Source: Ulva prolifera
Lineage: Eukaryota; Chlorophyta; Ulvophyceae; Ulvales; Ulvaceae
Assembly: GCA_023078555.1 (NCBI GenBank)
Contig: CM041198.1
Coordinates: 9,843,836-9,907,835 of the forward strand
Length of the DNA stretch: 64,000 nt
Reading direction: 5' to 3'
Each line of letters opens with the position of its first letter. Within the stretch, counting starts at the first letter, position 1. Below the pieces are notes generated by a model that searched no databases, had not been told where the DNA came from, and saw nothing but the letters and a program-made list of their open reading frames with translations. Positions 1-10,902 of the stretch are shown one piece after another. The position numbers and the translations under genes were made by a program.

Positions 1-2417
1 GGGACAAGATCAGACCCTCAGCACCTGGCGCCATATGAAGACCTTTTCCTTACCCTCTTGACCTTTAAGGTCGTGGCTGTCACTTGCAGTCAGGGGTGAC
101 TTTCGGCCTGTTTACGTGGCATGCTGCTTCTGCATCACTCGGGAACAGTCCCAGAACTGTACATGCTTCACCGCTTCTTTTAAAATTTTCGAATTTGATT
201 TGCCAGCTGGCAAGATGGATGAGACGCACCATGCAGCAGCAGGCTGGAGTTGAAAGGTGGCTTAAGGGTGCATGTTTGCCGCATGAATACCTTGCACTTG
301 TGCTTGGCTTCCGTATCAGACGTTATTCTTATATTCGCATATGATCTACAAGTGGCACTGGGGGGTTACATCACACTTTGCAGTCGCCTTCTGCTCAAAG
401 CACTGGAGATGATGACTTCGCCTTCACTGGTATCGATCTTTTCCGAGCAACAGTTTTCTCTTCAGGACTGTAATAAAGACAACTCCATTACTATTCACTG
501 TCTTGAATTCGTCTGTGTTGGCGTGTCAGGTACTCAGATCGACCCGGGTGAAAGATTCGAAGATCGCATCAATCCATGAATCTGGCCTGCTCTAGCCGTC
601 CTCCCCATCAGCGCTGTAATCCTTGACAGAAATCTTCACGAATCATCATCAACACCTGAATATCTTCCTTTCGTTCACCTGGAATGCATGGAAAGGTCGA
701 TCGCCAGTGAAGTTTGTGAATATGCCCCGGGGACCGCCCACAGCTGTGCCTGGGCGTCACGGCCACATGGCCTGAAGTCATGTGTTTTACGAAGTCAACG
801 CTGGAGAGGCGGGTAGCACCACAGGAACAGCCCTGCACTGAAGCGCGGGCAGGCCACTTTGCATCCGCTGCCCAGAGTGGAATCACAGCAAGCCACCACA
901 GCACAACACCACGCGCAAGCTGACAGCGCCTTACCATGCGCCCGGCAAGCACGAACACCCATGCGCTCGGACCCACATATACAGAACCACCTGTCCAGTA
1001 ATGCAGGCACACCCTCGCACGCCCACGCTGAGGGCATGCATGTGTCAGCCTAGGCTGCTACGTGCTGCCATAGCTGCCTTGTGGCGGCCATACCCTCGGC
1101 AGGTGAACTTTCACGTAACACTCACAGATGTGACCCTACATTGCCTGACCTGACAGACTCAGCCGTTCGTGACTGCACAGAATATATAAAGACCCCTCCA
1201 GGTGGGTGTCTCGCCGAGCCACCAGGGCCGTCGGCCTCAGCCCCCCAGGGGTAGACAGAACACAAACACGTACATCCGTTCTCCATCAGCGCACGGCTGG
1301 CCATCATAGCAGCCTCTGCAGGGCTTTGGAAATGCAGCGCAGGAACACTCTGTCTCAGCGAAAAAGCACCGGCCACAATCTGGCTGAGCCCCCGATCTAG
1401 ATGACCGAGTGCACAGTTGTGTGTTCCATGCATGGCACAGTGCATGGCACTGAAGTGTGACGGGTATCTGAGATTTGTTTTGTAGCATTGTGTTGCTGAA
1501 GGCCGGGTCGGTCTCATGCACAAAGTTCTGTACAGGATTCCATACGGCTGCACACTCGCGATCAAGACTGACATTCAGACCAGCAAGCCATGTGCAAAAT
1601 GCAGATTTGGACTGTGGCGGGAGCTACCTCATCACCTTGCTCACACATCAGCTAGGAGCTGTGACACTGGTCTCCCTGTCACAATGCCTGCTTGCAAGGC
1701 CATATCCGTGTATCAAGTTGGATGACCGACAAAATGTGTGCTCCAAGAGATGTAATGCTGCGGGGATCCTAGCAAACCAGGTAAGTGTTGAGCCAAGGTC
1801 TTACAGTACATCTGTAAAACCTTGCTTGGTCTGGCATGACGAGCGGCAGAAGAGACTGCAGACGTGCAGAGGACAGTCCCTCTGATCTTGGGGGTGACAA
1901 TGTGCACTAGAGCTCAACTGGTGTGGTGCCGATCTCAGGCAAGATGTACAGGTGTGCCTGCTCTTGGACTGCATGCGGGTGGTCATTTTCACTCCAAGTG
2001 CCACCCTCGCCGACATCCCTGGTCGGGGCCTGGTGTGCATGATCTGGTTGTGTGTTTGCCGATTGCCTGCAGCATGGCCATTACATACATTCGAATTGCA
2101 TGTACGAAGGTGAAGTAGATGGCACACGAACGAGCACAGGATTTCACGTGGCAGCCTCTTTTCTCGCACTTTCCTGGAGATTTTCGCTAGCGGCATGTAG
2201 CGGACGCAGGACAGCCGCAAAAGGTTAGTGCCACCTAGCTGAGATAAAGGGGGAAGAAACTCAGGCTCAGTAGGTGTACACTTGGCCTCCGCGACGACCA
2301 GACATTACACGACGCAGCACATTCCCTGGCTGACATGCAGCGTGTATTGTCTGGCTCAGGTGTACAGCAGCTTTCCATGCCAATCTTGGAGCGAACACAG
2401 CACACGCTTCAAAACAC
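1..2417. other. No gene recognised
   Basis: Short open frames on both strands overlap each other and none resembles a protein family I know. The only structured item is one copy of the GTTAC-type interspersed repeat near 786-830. Part of this stretch is probably the upstream region of the ELIP gene. Confidence 0.5.
786..830 (+). repeat. GTTAC-type interspersed repeat, diverged copy
   Basis: The core GGAGAGGCGGGTAGCACC matches the copies near 5430, 5656, 6742, 24638, 49675, 49843 and 50999. The first bases (TTTACGAAGTCAA) are a diverged form of the usual GTTACAAGGACAA. A tail rich in CCAC and CAGCA follows to about 1000, as it does behind the better-preserved copies. Confidence 0.5.
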
Positions 2418-2426
2418 TATATATTC
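2418..2426 (+). promoter_or_regulatory. TATA-like box upstream of ELIP
   Basis: The sequence CTATATATT lies about 100 bp before the ELIP start codon, a plausible spacing for a TATA element with a short leader. The position fits a strongly inducible stress gene, but no other element was identified. Confidence 0.45.
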
Positions 2427-2522
2427 GCGCTGGGTCAAGCTCATCCCTACCAGCTGTCGTTTGCACACCATCACACTAGTCGACATAAACTTCATCTTTG
2501 ACGTTCAAGACATATCCACACA

Positions 2523-3470
2523 ATGGCTTTCTCCACAGTCGCTTCAACCCGCTCGGCTGCAGGCCTCGGCCGTGTGCTACCCTCCAAGTGCCAACGTGCG
2601 CGTGTCGTGGTGCGGGCGGAGAGTGACGACTCCATCCCGGAGCAAAAAGACACTGTCTTCTACGGTGGAAACTCTTACACCGCTGCCGAGGTAAGATTAT
2701 CACACACATCAGAACACTTATATTACTGTGCTCCTGCCGTGCCTCTTCCTTGGTGTAACGGTGCCTTTCCACTTGCACAAAGCCTGTTGATACGTCACGT
2801 ACTACGCGATACTTGGCAATGTAGTACGGTGCCTGGCACCGAGCACCCGAGTAGCTGATTCATAGAACTTTCATATTAAAAGCTGTTCATGACCCCTTTG
2901 GCTTGCAGTTCGAGGCAGCCAAAAAGACTGGTGATTACAAGCCGGCACCCGCAAGCAACGGTGATGGCATTGTGGACGCGCCAATGACCATCGGTTCAAT
3001 CATGGCATTTGATGGTCCAGCACCAGAGGTAAGCAGTCCCTGCTGTTGCATGTGAACGTCCCAAAAAGTACATTTGAGCCATATTTGCATCAAGCCATTT
3101 GTATGAATTTCAGGTTCTGTATTTGATGTGACAATGCTGACATGCATCAGCACTGACTCCGCAACTGTCTGTGCAGGTCATCAACTCCCGACTAGCGATG
3201 CTTGGATTCGTTGCTGCACTCGGCGCTGAGCTGGCATCTGGTGAGAACTTGTTCCAACAAATTGGGGAAGCACCAGGGCCAATTCTACTCACCTTTGTCA
3301 CCATCGCAATTGCTTCATTCGTTCCTCTGATTGAGGGTATGAAACCCGAGGCGAAGCAGATGGGACCTTTCAATGCAGAGGCAGAGCTCTTCAATGGTCG
3401 TGCAGCAATGCTTGGCCTGGTGGCGCTTGGATTGACCGAGCTTGCTATGGGCGGCAAAGCTCTGTTCTAA
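2523..3470 (+). CDS. Early light-induced protein (ELIP), chloroplast
   Basis: Three exons (2523-2690, 2909-3028, 3177-3470) with phase-0 GT-AG junctions give a 193-residue protein. The first 35 or so residues are rich in Ser, Ala and Arg, as in a chloroplast transit peptide. The mature part has three membrane helices. Helix 1 and helix 3 carry the chlorophyll-binding pattern of the LHC superfamily (EVINSRLAMLGF and ELFNGRAAMLGL), and helix 2 is GPILLTFVTIAIASFVPLIE. This three-helix layout and the length are typical of ELIPs, which accumulate in thylakoids under high light or cold and are thought to bind free chlorophyll. The exon 1/2 border follows the acidic linker after the transit peptide. 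A TGTAA signal lies at 3584. A related LHC-like stress protein is the main alternative. Confidence 0.9.
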
Positions 3471-3583
3471 GTCATCATACATTACACAGCCAAATGAATG
3501 TGCCTTAGTAGGGAGGGGACTTGTAGATACAGCAGTATTACATGGTGTACAGCACAATATCTGAATCAAGTATGACAAAAAAT

Positions 3584-3588
3584 TGTAA
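3584..3588 (+). terminator. TGTAA polyadenylation signal of ELIP
   Basis: TGTAA, the usual chlorophyte poly(A) signal, occurs about 115 bp after the ELIP stop and just before the end of the convergent gene at 3594. The two 3' ends therefore nearly abut. Confidence 0.5.
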
Positions 3589-3593
3589 TATTT

Positions 3594-4936
3594 TTACACT
3601 TTCCTTTTCTTTGTCACCAAATCATCAATAGTGTGCATATCATGCTTGTTACCATGTCGCACAGGTAAATGCTTCTTCGTCCACAGTGCACATTCAAATT
3701 CCTCTGTGCTCATGTCATTGGACATTTTACTGGTGATACCATTATACAACTTCATGTATGCGTAGATCGTATATTCCTTCTTCCCATTAACTGCCTGCAG
3801 TAAAACGGGCACACCATCTGTGCAACCTAATATGGGGATGTGAATAACAACATGAACATGATAGTATAAATGTATATCAGTTGGAAATGGCAGTCCGGAA
3901 AATATTCCATTTTTTCTGCCAACATCAGTCAACCTTGCCCATGCCGAAACCTTGAAAAAAAAAACACATGAAACTGCATGCGACAGGCGAAAAAAATTCC
4001 GGAATGTGTTTGCGGATGCAATAATAGAACAGTGTGCAAATGCATGTGCCTACAGGCCTAGTATATTGTGAATAGTTAAAACTGTTGACATAGCCAATGC
4101 AACCTGCCTGTGATCCTGGTATATGTCACACAGGTCACTGTTGTACCTGTCGATGGTACACACACCACAACTATTGTGCAGTCCGCACCATTAACATCTC
4201 ATCAGACATGAACGGGATCTTGGGGTATGCTGCAGATAAAATTGCAGAAGATGTGGCGGGTCCTACCCCTTTTAGTTCCATCAGTTTTTCCATGGCTTGT
4301 TGCACTCGATCATCATCTGGAAATACAGCCCTTTTAACATTGGCACAGCACAACATTGATGTTGCGTTTTGGGGCGAATATATCGCATTCTCGCAGCAGA
4401 AAATAAATGAGTGAGCAAAATAATACGAAGATATGAGAAGATGTGCGTTGAAATAGCACCTGCAAATTCGAAAGCTGCAGACGACACGTCAATTATGATA
4501 CTTGCAGCATGTTTTTCAGCATAGCTCACAAGTTTAGGGCGCCATGTTCCTCGGGTCAATTTCCACTTGACCTGAATGAGGTGCTGTCTGTGTATGGTGT
4601 GCTGATTGCAGTCGATGTTGAAACCGGCAACCCTGTGTAGCACCGCCAGGATGGTGGGACATCGCACCACCTTCACCAGCTCCTCCCTGGTGATGTACTT
4701 GGGATGCCTGGACTGCAGAGCATTCCGAAGTTCACTTCTATACCACCTGCGACACACAATGTATCACTACTTTCAGGACTGTCAAACAGGTGTGATGCTG
4801 CACTGCTGTACATACATTCTACGTTAGTTTTGACATACCGATCAAGCTCGACCAAAGCATGTTTACCTTTCTTCTCAGACGCATATGTGTCTAAGGCACA
4901 TTGATAATCATCACGTGAGAACGATACATCGCACAT
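3594..4936 (-). CDS. Orphan HhH-GPD-like (DNA glycosylase fold) protein
   Basis: Five exons read on the minus strand: 4936-4839, 4746-4671, 4571-4460, 4316-4189 and 3794-3594. All junctions keep phase and give about 204 residues. A family of uncharacterised eukaryotic proteins that I recall shares the blocks WYRSELRNAL, ITREELVK, KWKLTRGTWRPKL, LKGVGPATSSAIL and a final ALWT. The LKGVGPATS block is a helix-hairpin-helix of the HhH-GPD DNA glycosylase type, and the following IPFMSDE puts an Asp where those enzymes keep the catalytic Asp. No iron-sulfur cysteines are seen. DNA base repair is the natural guess, but I know of no proven activity for this family. The C-terminal 30 residues are basic and could hold a nuclear signal. 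A start 48 bases upstream (4984) is possible. Confidence 0.65.
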
Positions 4937-5429
4937 ATTATAAGTTGCAGTGGCTGTGTATCCCGAGATACTCGTGATCTGCAAACATTACGCGCCACCG
5001 GTACCTTTACCAAGGCGATTATGCTTCCGCTGACACGGCAAAACTATATGGTGCATGATGCTTCCAAGCACATTATCAGTCAAGAGTGACCTGTTTCATC
5101 TGTGAGTTCGTTGAGCCGCGATTGTACACGTCGCGAGCAATTACTTACAACCCGGCACGCGTGGTGGATTACGCTTGCATGGCCGAGGGTAACTGCAACG
5201 CGTCCGCCGTGTCTGGTGATGTGATGTTCGGCACGGACTGGTGCGCCGGGGACCTTTTGGATAAGGTGGGGGGGGGATAGGGGCCCCGCGGTCGGATGGC
5301 CCGGTCGGGCAGCCTCGGGTGCAGTCGCCCCTGGCACGGCTGCGACGCGGATCCACGCGTGCCGGGTTGTGGTCACGCTTATGGGCTGGGATAGGTGTGT
5401 ACATATTTTTGGAGGTGTGCTGCCGGGGG

Positions 5430-5656
5430 TTACGATGACAAAGTCGGAGAGGATGGTAGCACCGCCAGGGAGACGCACAGGCTCAGCGTGTGTGTGGAAG
5501 TTTTCGAGTTTGTTTCGGTCGTTGGAGCCGCTCTGGGTATTGCGTGCACTGGCCGCGGCTCTGGCGTGGGTGCTTTGGGTTGGCTTGGTGGTTGTGGATC
5601 CGCAAAGCTCACTGTTTTCGCGGTGCTTCCTGCCTCGCCGCCTTTATCCTTGTAAC
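5430..5656. repeat. Short element with GTTAC-type inverted ends
   Basis: The left end (5430-5467, plus strand) reads GTTACGATGACAAAGTCGGA and continues to GGTAGCACCGCC. The right end read on the minus strand from 5656 starts GTTACAAGGATAAAGGCGGC and continues to GGAAGCACCGCG. The two ends are imperfect inverted copies about 38 bp long, enclosing about 150 bp. The shape suits a small non-autonomous DNA transposon (MITE), although the inner part shows no other symmetry. Confidence 0.55.
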
Positions 5657-5765
5657 ACACACATCGCGAGTAATTATATGCTGATAGCCGACACCACACG
5701 GCATCGGTCCCGCTTGATCACGCCAGCTGCTGTACAGGCACACCGTCGCATGGGCTACATCTGAC

Positions 5766-5866
<101 letters not shown>

Positions 5867-6161
5867 CGTGCGTGCAAAATTCGGCCCGCATGCACCCAGA
5901 TGAAGTATGTGTTGAAGACGCTGTTGGGTACATCGGTACAATACATTTTCATGCAATGTATCGGTCGCAATTCAATCTTAGTGTCTGTAAACAACAGTCC
6001 AAAACTCTGCGGCAAAACAAATTTTGTGCAGCTAGTCCCACCTCTCTGCCCAGCATCATCTGTGCAGGATTGCACAGACCCATGTACATCACCTCTAGAA
6101 ACAATGCGAAAGCTAGGGATCGGCCAAACATGCATGACCACCGACCTGACCCTGAATACAC

Positions 6162-6552
6162 TTAAGCCATGGTAGCGGACGTGCTCGCGCCGTTGGCTGC
6201 GCCGCGTTTGCCACCATGCAGGAAGTCCAGCTTATCCTTGCCAAGCATGAGACGCTGCACACACACAAGCGCATGCTTTGCCACCTCCGGCTCCTGTGAC
6301 GCCATGTGTCGCATGACGTGCTTCTTGCCGCCGAGGTCGTTGATGATGTAGCGGCCGTGCGGGTGCACATCGGCAAACATACCGAGGTCATTGCATGCCA
6401 CAGCGAGCACAGTCGGGTTTTCGGACGACTCAGTCAGCGTGATGAGGCACCGCATCAGCTGGAAGTCCATCTCTTCAAACGCCGAAATGTTCTCCTGCAC
6501 ACCACGGATTGGGACACTCACTCCCCCCTCGCCGCACACATGCACGAGCGCG

Positions 6553-6596
<44 letters not shown>

Positions 6597-9177
6597 CACA
6601 GACAGCACATTACTAGTGGACGCTCTGGGTTCTGCTTGTGCTGGCTGTGGCTTGGGTGAGATGTGCTGGGTTGATGGACGTTTCCTTGTGCTTCGCACTT
6701 TTTTCACGGTGCTGCCCGCCTCGCCGCCTTTGTCCTTGTAACACAGCACAGTACTAGATGGGGACGCAGTCAGGTAACCACATTTTCAGCGCGGCCCAAG
6801 CATGGCAGTGCATCACCTGCCATCACCATGCAAAAACTACAGCTGCCAGTTCGACAGCTACGCTTCAACCGCGTATAGCGTGACAGACAGGACATCCATA
6901 GAAGTGCATGCCTGCATGCTCCGTTGCAAGCCGACTGCAGCCCATGCAGGAAAAACAAACTTACCATCAAATCATGGCACTAAGCAAGACCACGCCATAC
7001 AACTTGACACAGCACCGGGCCTCCAAACTGCCCACAGCATGCTCCGAACTCGCGCCATCCACCCGACCACAACGATGCACCACAGGCCGCTCTGCTGCCC
7101 CAGATTTAGCTGATGTGCCGCTGCTAAGCCGGCATAGGAGTCACACGCACAGCACCTGTGCCGCGCACAGCATGCGGGGAGGTCCGGGCACACCTGCCAG
7201 AAGGCCTTAGAGGTGTGCATCGGCGACCAGTCGAGCGCCCCGGTGAGGACCTCGTTGCGGTACTTCTCGAAGCTACTGAGCGCGGCGACGCTGGTGTTAA
7301 GGGACTCATCCAGGGACTCGAGCAGCGCGGGGATGTCCTCGTCGCTCCACGCCTGCGCGCTGCGGATGCGCACAATGCGTGGCAGCCCCGCCTCAACCAT
7401 CGCGGACTGCTGCGATTCGTCGGTCGAGGCCACGAGCTGAGTCAGTGTCATCAGTGCAATGCGCATCACCTTTTCCTTGTTGCCTGCGACAAAAAGACAA
7501 GTTGAGAGGGGTGTGCGGCGGGAAGCAAGCTGGGTGCGGCCGTTCCTGAGTGGCTGAGCATGCACCGCGACGACCATGAACACCAATAGGCCTATGCATA
7601 ATGCTCAGTCAGCTCATGCAAAAGGTCAGGTGTCCACCCGGGCCCCAGAGGTCCCCTGACGTTTCATTGAAATGGAGAGGCAGTCCGCTGAGGTTGTAAC
7701 TTGTTGTGGCTGAAGTTTAGCAGCTGGGGGGTTCGCACCCTCCTTGAGCAGCGCCACCAAGGGCTCCACCACAGGGGCCTCCAGCAGCTGCTTCATGCCT
7801 GCCTCATCAAAGGTAAGCTGCCACAGGCATAGGCCAAGATTGTACAGAACCTGGCTACGTACCGGGCTGCTCTCCTTCTGAGCCGTCTTCATGCATGTTA
7901 CCTGCAATCGAGAAGTGCTGTGTCGTACACATACACCGAGCCCTTTTGGACGACAGTAGCAGCACCACTGAATGGCACTGCACCCCTGGCTGACGTACTG
8001 CAGCTCTGAGAATTCGAAGGTAGTAATCGCATTTGGCGTATGCATGGGGCAGGTCTGCATCGTACAGGGTGCGGCTGTGCGCAGACGAGGGAACTCAGGT
8101 ACCTCGATGGCCAGGCACGGTGCATGCGCCATGTGCCCATGGCGACTCAAAAATGTGTCAAGTGCATGCAGCGTTGTAGGAGCTAATGCGCATACCAGGA
8201 GGGAGACGCCGCGAGCATACTCTGACCGGACCTCACGGCTGCGCAGAAGCCCAGAGAGAGCACCGCTAGCCACGAGCACAGACTCTTCCCCATGGCTTGG
8301 CTGCCGCAGCTGTCCTGTCAGCCACTCAAGGAACTGCGAGATGATGGGCCCATCTTCACCGGGTGATGACTTGAGCGCTATTGACAGCAGCTTGGCTGCC
8401 TTGGCTTGTGTGAACCAATCATCGCGGGACAGCAGTCTGGAGAGAATCACAGTGCGGTGGGGCGGCGGAGCACCTGCACAAGATGCACATCAGGTTGGCA
8501 AACTCAACGGGCTGCATGAATGGCAATGACTCTGGCATACGTGACGGCGTAGGAAATGGCACACTGTGTGTACTGCACCAGATGGCATGTGCACCGGAAA
8601 AGCCATTCAGGCACTACCAGGAGTACCACTGCTTGTGGACAAAAATCAATCATTCACACCAGCAGCTGTGCTCGCATCACGATTATGTGACAAGGAAGAC
8701 CTTGTCCGTTGTCAGGACTGGAAAGCAGAAGCTGCTGCTGTGTGTCACCATAATGTGGACCGAGAAAAGATGCATGCCTGGATGTTGTGGAGACGGCGCA
8801 TGCATATCTTTCTCTCGAGATGGATCCATGGCCAGCATTTCATCAAGTAGCGCGAGTGTGTACTGTACCGTGCCCTCTTGCGACACATTGCGCAACACTG
8901 AGAAGAAGGCCTCAAAAATCGCCGAGCTATTCTGCATGTGGCCACCGTTGCTAACACGACATACGTTCACGTTCATGAAGGCATCTCTGGTTGAGTGTTT
9001 TGTTTGTTCCGTTGCCACGCACACCTCGTCAAGCTCCGAGGCCTTGACGGTCTCCGGGCTCTTGTCATACTTCTTGATCAGTGTGAAATCACGATCACTA
9101 ATTTGTCCATTCATCTTGTATGATTCCCAGGGGATGTGCTGCTCGAGCACTCCATCATTCGACAAACTGCCCTCCAT
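6162..9177 (-). CDS. V-type H+-ATPase subunit H
   Basis: Six exons on the minus strand: 9177-9025, 8931-8808, 8473-8196, 7901-7739, 7483-7194 and 6494-6162. All are in phase and give 446 residues, the usual length of this subunit. Subunit H (yeast Vma13) is an armadillo-like helical protein of the V1 sector that links V1 to Vo and controls the pump. Recognisable blocks are the N-terminal WESYKMNGQISDRDF, TVQYTLALLDEML, the central KEKVMRIALMTLTQLV, and the C-terminal LAVACNDLGMFADVHPHGRY and VMRHMASQEPEVAKHAL. Intron 2 appears to start with AT rather than GT (see findings). The fifth intron (6495-7193) holds a GTTAC-family repeat and a CA microsatellite. The upstream in-frame ATG at 9300 is disfavoured, since the family starts near the chosen Met. 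Confidence 0.9.
6561..6594. repeat. (CA)n microsatellite in V-ATPase H intron
   Basis: A 34-bp CA tract preceded by CG alternation lies within the intron between the last two exons of the V-ATPase subunit H gene. It directly abuts the distal end of the repeat element that ends at 6742. Confidence 0.95.
6600..6742 (-). repeat. GTTAC-type interspersed repeat inside an intron
   Basis: Read on the minus strand from 6742 the element begins GTTACAAGGACAAAGGCGGC and continues GAGGCGGGCAGCACCG. About 50 bases further come CCACAGCCAGCACAAGC and related sequence shared with the copy at 50999-51110. It lies in the last intron of the V-ATPase subunit H gene, so it is tolerated within a transcribed region. 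Confidence 0.65.
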
Positions 9178-9914
9178 CGCGCTGATTGCCGTGAATGGGC
9201 CGATGGGCCGAAGGGCGTCCGAGAAACAGTCAAGTCGATCAACGCGATCACGAGTCAAACACCAATGTGTCCTGATCGGATGCAAACCCTCTACCAACAC
9301 GTTGCAGTTGGAATATAGTTTACTTTAAGTGCTTCGGATACGAGCTCTCGACAAGACGCCATATGCGCCGATCGAGAAGAAAATTGTGGCAGCATTCCAC
9401 AATGCTTGCCAAACTATGCTGTACCAGTCGCTGAGACCGCGCCATGGCGGCAACGCAGGTAAACGCGCCGTGCAGCACATGTGTCTGCACAGCCCATGCA
9501 TGTCCGAGATGCCTTGCCACACCTGTGCCAGCCTCTCTACCCTAGACATCGCACAAATGCGCACGGAATATCTATGCGCCGCTGTGTCATAGTAATAAAA
9601 ATGATCATCATTTATAGAATGTATGATTGTCAGTTCGTGTTCATTTGAGAGCACAAGTAGTTACGCAGGCCACTCTGTGGCTTTCAGGTGAGTATGCTGG
9701 CAGAAGCAATTTGACAGTTACACAAGGATTTCAAACATCCAGCAATCAGTGATGTTGTTGTTGAAGTTTGCCTGCGAGGCCATTCCGCCGACCCACCCCC
9801 CATCTGTGTACACATACGCATAGCACAATTCTGCTGTTCTTCACAAGTGCCGAGTTTCCAGATCAACAAGCCCTGGCCAGGCAGACCCGCCGCAACACGT
9901 GGTTGCACTGGTGC
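9178..9914. other. Intergenic, nothing recognised
   Basis: The stretch lies between the start of V-ATPase subunit H and the stop codon of CCDC12, both on the minus strand. It presumably holds the promoter of the former and the 3' end of the latter. No motif stands out. Confidence 0.5.
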
Positions 9915-10378
9915 TTATGCAGGGTCTTCAGCTGCTTCTGGAGCACCCTGCAGCTCCAACTCAACTCTGAGGTCATCTATTGCATGCTGAGTTTGCCTCT
10001 GCAATTTCCTCAACGCCTTCGCAACGTCTCTTTTCAAGTCTAGATGTGGTTTCTTGGGCGCAAACGCATCAATGGCAGTTTGATCATCCTTTGTCACTTG
10101 GGCCAGAGCGCTTGGCTTTGGAGCGTCGAGTTCCCTTGGTTTAGCTGCTTCCTTCTGCATGAACCAGCACTTTGTTCAGCCTGGACTCCAAGCGGCGTCC
10201 TGTCGAATCCAAATGAGCACACCTGCTTGGAAGCAATAAGATCATCTCTTGGACGGTAATTTTTGAACTGAAGGCTCGGATTAAGTCCTTCGTCCGCCTT
10301 CTCGTCTGTTCCTCCCACGCCTTGAACCTGTTCGCGCAGGCGCTTCAGGCGCTCCCTGCGAGCTTCTGGGTCTTCCAT
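9915..10378 (-). CDS. CCDC12/Cwf18-type spliceosomal protein
   Basis: Two exons on the minus strand (10378-10223 and 10154-9915) join in phase 0 to give 131 residues. The family (human CCDC12, fission yeast Cwf18) is a small coiled-coil protein of the activated spliceosome. Diagnostic parts are the N-terminal EARRERLKRLREQ, the short block FKNYRPRDDLI, and the C-terminal KKPHLDLKRDVAKALRKLQR followed by TQHAIDDL. The length is slightly shorter than the human protein. The first Met of the open frame, two codons upstream, is equally possible. The gene is head to head with POLD2 across about 520 bp, so the two may share a promoter region. Confidence 0.85.
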
Positions 10379-10902
10379 GCACAAGCTGTGATTTCAAGTT
10401 GCTCAATATGTCCTCGTATACATGATCGCACAAAGCGACAAAGTGACTATCGCATCTGCAGAGGAACGTCCGCCGAAAGTGTTCACAGCGACTCTGAACA
10501 AACAGGAAACTACTTGCATCTTGTGGCAGAAAACAATCCGGGCGGGCTTAAGCGCAACTTGTCCGACTGCACGCAGTAGGCGGTTCGAGCCACGCAGGTC
10601 CGTTGTGATTGATGCATGGTCGGCCGGGCTAAGACAACCTCGGCCAAACTCCGCCGAGCACACACCGCGCTTTGCTTCTGCAGATATCTCCTGATGACAT
10701 ACGCATGTGCGTCTTGGTCTCTTGAGCAAGATCTGGGCTGTGGGCGAGCTGATCAAGCGTTCCGGTCTTTGGCAATGACGCTGTTTTCGAAATCTGCGGA
10801 TGAATTGCAGCTTGCTTAGCCGCGTTTCTCCCCCTTTGCCGCGCCAACAGTCGGTATTTTGCTTCATTCGTCAAGTCTACCGCGAGAGCCCACTTTGTAA
10901 AC
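10379..10902. promoter_or_regulatory. Divergent intergenic region CCDC12/POLD2
   Basis: About 520 bp separate two oppositely oriented start codons. No TATA box or other clear element was seen. Small open frames here on both strands overlap each other and look fortuitous. Confidence 0.4.
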
